Positions 15,889 to 22,460 of a stretch of 64,000 nucleotides of DNA are shown here, piece by piece (position 1 is the stretch's first letter; every line of letters starts with the position of its first letter). The position numbers were made by a program, and so were the translations under genes. The DNA comes from Niveispirillum fermenti. GTDB lineage: Bacteria; Pseudomonadota; Alphaproteobacteria; Azospirillales; Azospirillaceae. A model generated the notes under the pieces. The model saw nothing but the letters and a program-made list of their open reading frames with translations. It was not told the DNA's origin and searched no databases. The stretch is from assembly GCF_048066175.1 (NCBI RefSeq), contig NZ_JBLTXA010000006.1, positions 124,001 to 188,000 on the forward strand, written 5' to 3'.

Positions 15889-16671
15889 TCAGATGCGCTC
15901 ACCATTGCGCACACGGGCCAGACGGTCATTGACGGCGTGCCAGTTCACCAGGTTCCACCAGGCCGTCAGATAGTCGGCGCGGCGGTTCTGGTATTTCAGA
16001 TAATAGGCATGTTCCCAGACGTCATTGCCCATTACCACGCCCTGGCCTTGCATCAGGGGCGTGTCCTGGTTGGGCTGCGCCTTGATGGCCAGCTTGCCGT
16101 CGGCCCCCACCGTCACGAACACCCAGCCGGACCCGAACTGTTTGGCGCCGGCATCGTTGAAGGCCTTCTTGAAGGCGTCGAAGCCGCCAAAACTGTCATC
16201 AATGGCTGTGGCGATATCGCCCTCGGGCGCACCACCGGCATTGGGCGCCATGATCGACCAGAACATGGCGTGGTTGGCATGGCCGCCGCCATTATTGCGC
16301 ACGGCATTGCGAATGGCTTCGGGCAGGCGGGGCAATTCGGCCAACAGTTCGGCCAGGGTCAGGCGCTGCAACTGCCCATGGTCGGCCAGGGCATTGTTCA
16401 GGTTGGTGACATAGGCCTGATGATGCTTGCCATGGTGCAATTCCATGGTCTGCGCATCGATATGCGGTTCCAGCGCCGCGGTGGCATAGGGCAGGGATGG
16501 CAAGGTATAGGGCGCCTGCGTCGTCGCCTGGGCGGCCGCCGGGCGCAGATGGAACCCGCCCGCAGCGGCAATGGCGGCCCCGGCAGCGCCGGCCGCCAGG
16601 AAAAGCCGGCGGTCCAGTGCGTGGGCCTGGGCCTGCGTGGCGCCCTTGCGGACATTTGCATGCATGGTCAT
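15889..16671 (-). CDS. Superoxide dismutase (Fe/Mn family) with Tat signal
   Basis: 260 residues, longer than the usual 195-210 because of an N-terminal twin-arginine signal: DRRLFLAAGAAGAAIAAAGG followed by an AAAQA cleavage region. The mature enzyme has all four metal ligands: His in MELHHGKHHQAYV, His in GGHANHAMFW, and Asp and His in DVWEHAYYL. GGHANH and NQDTPLMQG favour manganese over iron (Fe enzymes have different residues there). The folded metalloenzyme would thus act in the periplasm against external superoxide. ATG 16671 is preceded by AAGGA. Divergent from the rluE-like gene. Confidence 0.93.
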   Translation of the reverse strand: MTMHANVRKGATQAQAHALDRRLFLAAGAAGAAIAAAGGFHLRPAAAQATTQAPYTLPSLPYATAALEPHIDAQTMELHHGKHHQAYVTNLNNALADHGQLQRLTLAELLAELPRLPEAIRNAVRNNGGGHANHAMFWSIMAPNAGGAPEGDIATAIDDSFGGFDAFKKAFNDAGAKQFGSGWVFVTVGADGKLAIKAQPNQDTPLMQGQGVVMGNDVWEHAYYLKYQNRRADYLTAWWNLVNWHAVNDRLARVRNGERI

Positions 16672-16779
16672 TTGTGCATTTCCTTTCAATCCAGCTTCTT
16701 GCCGATGGCGCCGGGGGAATGCCATCGCCTATAAAACGTCAACAGCCAGCCACTGCCATCGGTTCATATTGTCATTCCC

Positions 16780-17337
16780 ATGTCCCGTGTCATCCTTCTG
16801 AACAAACCTTTCGATGTGCTGTGCCAGTTCACGGACGAAGGTACGGGCGCCCGTACCCTGGCCGAATGCGTGGACGTGCCCGGCGTCTATCCGGCCGGGC
16901 GGCTGGACCGCGACAGCGAGGGGCTGGTGGTTCTGACCGATGATGGCGGCCTGATCGCCCGCATCAGCCAGCCGCGGCACAAATGGCCCAAGACCTATTG
17001 CGTGCAGGTGGAAGGCGAACCGACGGCGCAAGTCCTGGACGCGCTGCGCCACGGCATCACGCTGAAGGACGGCCCGACCCTACCGGCCACCGTGCGGCCC
17101 ATCGCCGAGCCTTCGTGGCTGTGGCCCCGCACGCCGCCGGTCCGCTTCCGGAAATCCATACCGACAAGCTGGCTGGAGATCGTGCTGCGCGAAGGCCGCA
17201 ACCGCCAGGTGCGCCGCATGACGGCAGCCGTCGGGTTCCCCACGCTGCGCCTTGTCCGCCATGCCGTGGGGGACTGGACCCTGGATGGTCTGGCCCCCGG
17301 GCAATGGCGTGAAACCGTGTTTCCCAAAGGGCGCTGA
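16780..17337 (+). CDS. rluE: 23S rRNA pseudouridine synthase, RluE-like
   Basis: 185 residues of the RsuA/RluB/E/F family without an S4 domain, as in RluE, which makes pseudouridine 2457 in 23S rRNA. The start LLNKPFDVLCQFT, the catalytic motif GRLDRDSEGLVVLTDDG (Asp43), KTYCVQVEG and the C-terminal LREGRNRQVRRMTAAVGFPTLRLVRH are all present. The LNKPF rather than NKP-YDVLSQF spelling is within family range. It is divergent from the superoxide dismutase gene with about 108 bp between starts. Confidence 0.92.
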   Translation: MSRVILLNKPFDVLCQFTDEGTGARTLAECVDVPGVYPAGRLDRDSEGLVVLTDDGGLIARISQPRHKWPKTYCVQVEGEPTAQVLDALRHGITLKDGPTLPATVRPIAEPSWLWPRTPPVRFRKSIPTSWLEIVLREGRNRQVRRMTAAVGFPTLRLVRHAVGDWTLDGLAPGQWRETVFPKGR

Positions 17338-17417
17338 CAGGCTTTCACACGCCGCTTTATCCCTGTATGCTGATCTGGAGATTTCCCTTCGATCCCCATG
17401 AACATCAGCACCGGTCA

Positions 17418-18134
17418 GTGAATGTGAAGCAGAACCCCGTTGTTTCCAATTCGGCAACACCCCTTTATCAAAAAGTGAAGGAGCATGTGGCATCCCTGAT
17501 CGGCAGCGGCGCTCTGTCCCCCGGCGACCGTGTGCCGTCCGAACATGAACTGGTGGCGCGGTTCCAGGTATCCAGGATGACGGCCAATCGCGCACTGCGG
17601 GAACTGACGGCCGAGGGCTGGGTGATCCGTGTGCCGGGCCTTGGCAGCTTCGTCGCTCCGGCCCGGCAAACGGCGACCATGCTGGAAATCCCCGACATGG
17701 TCGAAACGGCGCTGGGCCGCGGAGCCCGGCACCGGGTGGAGACCATCACCAGCGCGACGAAGCCGGCTTCGTCCGCCATCGCCCTGGCATTTGGCATGCG
17801 GGCGGGCATCAGCCTGTTCCACGGCCGCTGGCGGCACTTGGCCGACCGGCTTCCCCTGCAGGTGGAGGACCGCTGGACATTGCCGCATCTGGCCCCGGAC
17901 CGGCCGGCCCCCGGCACGCCGGAACCCGTGGCCCCTTATGAGCAGATGGATCACAGCCTGCGCGCCGCCCTGCCCCCGCCCGACATTGCCGGCCTGCTGG
18001 CCCTGCCACCGCAAAGCCCCTGCCTGCATCTGACCCGCCGGACCCGGCTGGGCGGCCAGGTGTCCACGGTGGCGGAATTCTGGATGCCCGGCGACCAGAT
18101 CATCCTGACAGGCATTTCCCGCCCGAAGGCATGA
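17418..18134 (+). CDS. GntR-family regulator, HutC-like (UTRA domain)
   Basis: About 238 residues. The N-terminal winged helix reads PLYQKVKEHVASLIGSGALSPGDRVPSEHELVARFQVSRMTANRALRELTAEGWVIRVPG; the C-terminal half is a UTRA ligand domain (FHGRWRHLADRLPLQVEDRW, then PCLHLTRRTRLGGQVSTVAEFWMPGDQ). This is the layout of HutC, which represses histidine-utilisation genes and senses urocanate. No hut genes are in the window, so it may act in trans or recognise another ligand. The start is uncertain: GTG 17418 or ATG 17367, neither with a strong ribosome site. Confidence 0.85.
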   Translation: MNVKQNPVVSNSATPLYQKVKEHVASLIGSGALSPGDRVPSEHELVARFQVSRMTANRALRELTAEGWVIRVPGLGSFVAPARQTATMLEIPDMVETALGRGARHRVETITSATKPASSAIALAFGMRAGISLFHGRWRHLADRLPLQVEDRWTLPHLAPDRPAPGTPEPVAPYEQMDHSLRAALPPPDIAGLLALPPQSPCLHLTRRTRLGGQVSTVAEFWMPGDQIILTGISRPKA

Positions 18135-18284
18135 TGACACGCTGCATTGCCGGTTCCGTCCCCCGCCCCCCGGCGACCATCGCCGGCCGGTGGGCCGGAC
18201 CGCTTGCGCAACCTGCCGCCTTGCCCCATATCCAGGATCGGCTTCAGGCCAGACTAGATGACGACAAGCAAAATGGTGAGAGAG

Positions 18285-20162
18285 ATGAGCGAGGAACGGC
18301 TCAGTTTCCAGGCCGAGGTCAGCCGCCTGCTGGATATCGTGGCGCACAGCCTCTACTCGGAGAAGGAAGTCTTCCTGCGGGAACTGATCTCCAACGCATC
18401 GGATGCCTGCGACCGGCTGCGCTATGCCGCGCTGACCGACGGTTCGCTGCTGGGCGATGATCCGGATTTCAAGATCCGCCTGGTCGCCGACAAGGAAGCC
18501 GGGACGCTGACCTTGAGCGACAACGGCATCGGCATGAGCCGCGACGATCTGGTGGAGAATCTGGGGACCATCGCGCGGTCGGGGACCTCGGCCTTCGTGA
18601 AGAACCTGTCGGGCGATGCCAAGAAGGATGTCAGCCTGATCGGCCAGTTCGGCGTCGGCTTCTATTCCGCCTTCATGGTCGCGGAAAAGGTCGAGGTGTT
18701 CAGCCGCAAGGCCGGGGAGGCCCAGGGCTGGCGCTGGGTCAGCGACGGCCAGGGCAGCTTCACGGTGGCGGAGGCGCAGGAGGCGCCGGCCCGCGGCACC
18801 CGCATCGTCATGCACATGCGCGAGGCGGAAAAGGAGTTCCTGGAGGAACACCGGCTGCGCCAGGTCATCAAGACCTATTCCGACCATATCGCCGTGCCCA
18901 TCCTGCTGGGCGCCGATGCCACCGACAGCGTGAATGCGGCCAACGCGCTGTGGACGCGGCCGCGGTCGGAGATCACGGCGGAGCAGTACAAGGAATTCTA
19001 CCACCATGTCGGCCACGGCTTCGACGAGCCCTGGCTGACCCTGCACTGGCGGGCCGAGGGCGTCATCGAATATACGGGCCTGCTGTTCGTGCCGCAGCAG
19101 CGGCCGTTCGACCTGTTCGATCCGCGCCGTGCCCATCATGTGAAGCTTTATGTGCGCCGTATCTTCATCACGGATGAGGCGGAAGGGCTGGTCCCGCCCT
19201 ATCTGCGCTTCCTGAAGGGTGTGGTCGACAGCGAAGACCTGCCGCTGAATGTCAGCCGGGAGATGCTGCAGAACAACCCGGTGCTGGCCAAGCTGAAGGC
19301 CGGGATCGTGAAGCGCGTGCTGGGCGACCTGAACAAGAAGGCCGCCGATCCCGAGCAGGCGGCCGATTACGCCCGTTTCTGGGACGCTTTCGGCGCCGTG
19401 CTGAAAGAGGGGCTTTACGAGGATTACGCCCATCGCGACGATCTGCTGAAGCTTCTGCGCTTCCGCACCACGGAGAGCAAGGGCGAGCTGGTCAGCCTCG
19501 CCACCTACATTTCCCGCATGAAGGAAGGCCAGGACGCCATCTATTACATCACGGGCGATGAGAAATCGGCCGTGGAGAAAAGCCCGCAGGTGGAGGGCTT
19601 CCGCGCCAGGGGCGTGGAGGTGCTGCTGCTGACCGACCCGGTGGACGAGTTCTGGGTGGGGTCGGTGCGCGAGACGGACGGCAAGCCCTTCAAGTCCGTG
19701 ACGCGCGGCGGGGCCGACCTGTCCAAGATCAAGGGCGAGGATAAGCCGGAAGAAGAGAAGAAGGACAAGGCATCCGATGGCGACCTGTCCTCCCTGACCG
19801 CCCTGCTGAAGCTGACCCTGGGCGAGGAGGTGAAGGATGTCCGCCGGTCGGAACGGTTGACCGACAGCGCCGTCTGCCTTGTCGCCGATGATGGCGACAT
19901 GGATATTCACCTTCAGCGCCTGCTGAAACAGCATGGGCAGTTGGGCGCCGATGACGCCACCAGGCGCGTGCTGGAGGTCAATCCCGGCCACCCGCTGATC
20001 CGCCGGCTGGCGGAAAAGGCCGGGCAGGAAGGGGCAGCGGAAGCGCTGGAGGATGCAGCCTGGCTGCTGCTGGACCAGGCCCGGATCCTGGAGGGCGAGC
20101 CCCTGCCCGACCCGCTTGCCTTCAGCCGCCGCATGGCCGCCTTCGTGGAACGGGGGCTCTGA
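18285..20162 (+). CDS. htpG: Chaperone HtpG (Hsp90)
   Basis: ATP-dependent dimeric chaperone of the cytosol, 625 residues. The GHKL ATPase domain is clear: SLYSEKEVFLRELISNASDACDRLRY, then LSDNGIGMSRDDLVENLGTIARSGT and GQFGVGFYSAFMVA. The middle domain has LFVPQQRPFDLF and NVSREMLQNNPVLAKLK. A charged insert (DKPEEEKKDKASDGD) lies in the C-terminal third, before the dimerisation domain. ATG 18285 gives the standard MSEERLSFQAEVSRLL N-terminus and has GAGAGAG upstream; an ATG nine codons earlier is in frame. Stands alone, followed by a cluster of hairpins. Confidence 0.97.
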   Translation: MSEERLSFQAEVSRLLDIVAHSLYSEKEVFLRELISNASDACDRLRYAALTDGSLLGDDPDFKIRLVADKEAGTLTLSDNGIGMSRDDLVENLGTIARSGTSAFVKNLSGDAKKDVSLIGQFGVGFYSAFMVAEKVEVFSRKAGEAQGWRWVSDGQGSFTVAEAQEAPARGTRIVMHMREAEKEFLEEHRLRQVIKTYSDHIAVPILLGADATDSVNAANALWTRPRSEITAEQYKEFYHHVGHGFDEPWLTLHWRAEGVIEYTGLLFVPQQRPFDLFDPRRAHHVKLYVRRIFITDEAEGLVPPYLRFLKGVVDSEDLPLNVSREMLQNNPVLAKLKAGIVKRVLGDLNKKAADPEQAADYARFWDAFGAVLKEGLYEDYAHRDDLLKLLRFRTTESKGELVSLATYISRMKEGQDAIYYITGDEKSAVEKSPQVEGFRARGVEVLLLTDPVDEFWVGSVRETDGKPFKSVTRGGADLSKIKGEDKPEEEKKDKASDGDLSSLTALLKLTLGEEVKDVRRSERLTDSAVCLVADDGDMDIHLQRLLKQHGQLGADDATRRVLEVNPGHPLIRRLAEKAGQEGAAEALEDAAWLLLDQARILEGEPLPDPLAFSRRMAAFVERGL

Positions 20163-20169
20163 CGCTCAT

Positions 20170-20206
20170 ACCAAGTTGCGGTGAGTTGAACTCATCGCAA
20201 CTTGGT
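20170..20206 (+). repeat. Palindromic repeat, ATACCAAGT-type
   Basis: ACCAAGTTGCGGTGAG, loop TTGAA, CTCATCGCAACTTGGT: a 16-bp stem with one G-U pair, starting 7 bp after the htpG stop. A second copy lies on the minus strand at 50216-50248 with an A-T to G-C compensatory swap in the stem. It could serve as the htpG 3' end, but there is no T-run. Confidence 0.75.
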
Positions 20207-20226
20207 CCGGCGGCGACTGCCACAGC

Positions 20227-20327
20227 ACCGCTCGTGCGGCGTCGCCCGCGCCAACGAATGTTGGCGCCGGCAATTGAGGGCGGTGACCAGAACCAATAGG
20301 TTCTGGTCACCGCAAAATAGTATAAGC
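20227..20327 (+). repeat. Intergenic palindromic repeat, copy 2 of the 100-bp unit
   Basis: Matches 10025-10124 over its whole length with about fifteen differences and in the same orientation. Stems: CCGC-TCGT-GCGG; GCGCCAAC-GAAT-GTTGGCGC; and CGGTGACCAGAACC-AATA-GGTTCTGGTCACCG. In the last, both arms differ from copy 1 at matching positions (GATC to GACC, GATC to GGTC), keeping perfect pairing. Confidence 0.85.
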
Positions 20328-20438
20328 AGATTTTCCGAACGCCGCCCACAGATGGGCGGGCTCGGAAAATCTGCAAACCATGGAGTCGGCAGGTTCCTCC
20401 AGGCTGGGCCATGTATGGCCCGATCTGGAGTAACCTGC
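20326..20438. repeat. Two nested hairpins between htpG and the ABC exporter
   Basis: First hairpin: GCAGATTTTCCGA (20326-20338) pairs with TCGGAAAATCTGC (20362-20374) and encloses an inner 7-bp stem CCGCCCA/TGGGCGG. Second: GCAGGTT (20389-20395) pairs with AACCTGC (20432-20438), enclosing CTCCAG/CTGGAG and GGGCCA/TGGCCC with loop TGTA. Neither has a T-run, so they are not simple terminators. With the two preceding repeats they fill nearly the whole gap between convergent htpG and the exporter gene. Confidence 0.8.
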
Positions 20439-20503
20439 TTAGCGACCGCCGGCGGTCACCCTGCCCGTGGAAACCGCCGGCCGTTCCTTCCCCATCCTTC
20501 CCG

Positions 20504-22345
20504 TCAGGGGCCTGCCAGCGTGGCTTCCTGCTGGCGGGCCCAAAGGGCGGCATAGGCGCCGCCCCGGGCCAGAAGGACTGCGTGGCTGCCGCGTTCCACG
20601 ATACGGCCGGCATCCATCACGATGATCTCGTCGGCATCCACGACCGTGGACAGGCGGTGGGCGATGACCAGGGTGGTGCGCCCCCGCGCTGCATCGCGCA
20701 GGGCCGCCTGGATTTCCCGTTCCGTATGGGTGTCCAGCGCGGATGTCGCCTCGTCCAGGATCAGGATGGGCGGGTTCTTCAGCAAGGTGCGGGCGATGGC
20801 CACGCGCTGCTTTTCCCCGCCCGACAGTTTCAGGCCGCGCTCGCCCACCATCGTATCCCAGCCGTCGGGCAGGCCGCGGATGAAGGTGGCGATCTGCGCC
20901 GCCTCCGCCACCCGGTCCAGTTCGGCCTGATCGGCGCCGGGCCAGCCATAGGCGATGTTGTAGCGGATCGTGTCATTGAACAGCACGGTGTCCTGGGGGA
21001 CGATGCCGATGGCCGCGCGCAGGCTTTCCTGCGTCACGGCCCGCACATCCTGCCCGTCGATCAGGATGCGCCCCTGCGTCGTGTCATAGAACCGGTAGAG
21101 CAGGCGCGACAGCGTGGATTTTCCGGCCCCCGTCGGTCCCACCACGGCCACGGTATGGCCCGCCGGCACCGTGAAATCCAGCCCCTGCAGGATCGGCCGG
21201 CGGGGATCATAGGCAAAGCGCACGCCGTCGAACCGGACCTCGCCGCCCGCACAGACCAGGGGCCTGGCATCCGGCGCGTCCTGCACCTCCTGGTTGACGG
21301 ACAGAAGCTCGAACATCCGCTCCATCTCGTTCAGCGCCTCCTTGACGCCGCGATAGACGAAGCCGAACACGTTCAGCGGCTGGTAGAGCTGCAGGAGATA
21401 GGTGTTCACCAGAACGAAATCACCGATGGTCAGTTGGCCGCTCACAATGCCCTCGGCCGCCATCCACATCACGGTCACCACGCCCACCGCGATGATCACC
21501 CCCTGGCCGACATTCAGCAGCGACAGCGAGGACTGGGTGCGCACGGCCGCATTCTCATAGACGCGCAGCGCCGTGTCGTACCGCTCGGCCTCGAACCGCT
21601 CATTGCCGAAATATTTCACCGTTTCATAGTTCAGCAGCGTGTCGATGGCCTTGGCGCTGGCGCGGCTGTCGGCATCCAGCATGTCGCGGCGGATGCGGGT
21701 GCGCCAGTTGGTGACGGCGATCGTGTACCAGATATAGCCGGCCACCGTGACGAAGGTCACGGCGGCGAAGCGGAAATCGAACAATTTCCACAGGATGCCC
21801 GTGACCAGCAGGATTTCCAGCAGGGTGGGCAGCACGTTGAACAGCGCCGTGCCCAGCAGGCTGTCGATGGCCTTTGTCCCGCGCTCCACGATGCGCGACA
21901 ACCCGCCGGTCTGGCGTTCCAGGTGGAAGCGCAGCGACAGCGCATGCAGGTGCCGGAACACGTTCAGCGCGGCGTGGCGCATGGCCCGCTGGCTGACCCG
22001 TTCAAACACCGCATCACGCAGTTCCCCGAAGGCCAGCGACAGGACACGCGCCAGGCCATAGGCCAGGATGAAGCCGACGGGCAGCACGATATAGGGATTG
22101 GTGGCCAGGTCCCCCGTGGCCGTCAGCGCGTCGACCGCCCCCTTGTACCAGATGGGGATGCTGACATTGGCGGCCTTGGCCGCGGCCAGGAACAACAGCG
22201 CCGTGACGACGCGGATCTTGATGCCCGCCTGTCCGGCGGGCCAGAGATAGGGCAGCAACTGCCGGATCACCTGCCCGTCGGACAGGCGCTGGCGGGCGGG
22301 CTGGGCCGGGTCTTGGGTGCCGGAGGGACGGTCGTGGCGGCGCAT
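20504..22345 (-). CDS. ABC exporter of the Atm1/HMT1 type (fused permease-ATPase)
   Basis: 613 residues. Atm1-like exporters are inner-membrane homodimers that export glutathione-linked sulfur or metal compounds and support iron-sulfur balance. The transmembrane domain (about 30-340) includes the family sequence FHLERQTGGLSRIVERGTKAID and DTLLNYETVKYFGNERFEAERYD. The ATPase domain has Walker A VVGPTGAGKSTLSRLLYRF, signature LSGGEKQRVAIARTLLKNPP, Walker B ILILDEATSALD and the H-loop IAHRLST. The start is ATG 22345 (MRRHDRPSG); the ribosome site is weak and an upstream in-frame ATG at 22405 exists. The ftsK stop is about 115 bp upstream on the same strand. Confidence 0.93.
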   Translation of the reverse strand: MRRHDRPSGTQDPAQPARQRLSDGQVIRQLLPYLWPAGQAGIKIRVVTALLFLAAAKAANVSIPIWYKGAVDALTATGDLATNPYIVLPVGFILAYGLARVLSLAFGELRDAVFERVSQRAMRHAALNVFRHLHALSLRFHLERQTGGLSRIVERGTKAIDSLLGTALFNVLPTLLEILLVTGILWKLFDFRFAAVTFVTVAGYIWYTIAVTNWRTRIRRDMLDADSRASAKAIDTLLNYETVKYFGNERFEAERYDTALRVYENAAVRTQSSLSLLNVGQGVIIAVGVVTVMWMAAEGIVSGQLTIGDFVLVNTYLLQLYQPLNVFGFVYRGVKEALNEMERMFELLSVNQEVQDAPDARPLVCAGGEVRFDGVRFAYDPRRPILQGLDFTVPAGHTVAVVGPTGAGKSTLSRLLYRFYDTTQGRILIDGQDVRAVTQESLRAAIGIVPQDTVLFNDTIRYNIAYGWPGADQAELDRVAEAAQIATFIRGLPDGWDTMVGERGLKLSGGEKQRVAIARTLLKNPPILILDEATSALDTHTEREIQAALRDAARGRTTLVIAHRLSTVVDADEIIVMDAGRIVERGSHAVLLARGGAYAALWARQQEATLAGP

Positions 22346-22460
22346 GCGGATCGGGGGCAATCTTCGGTGGCGGGGCCGACAGGATATGGCCGCCCCACCC
22401 GCCAAGGACAGGGCGGCCCGTCACATGGCTGCCATCCGGGCACGGACCTGCGCGGGACCG

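Noticed and set aside
17415..19991. Very long open frame antisense to the GntR gene and htpG
   Set aside because: Codon positions mirror those of htpG, the translation is rich in His, Gln, Gly and Arg without domains, and htpG on the other strand is unmistakable. Long antisense frames are expected at this GC content.
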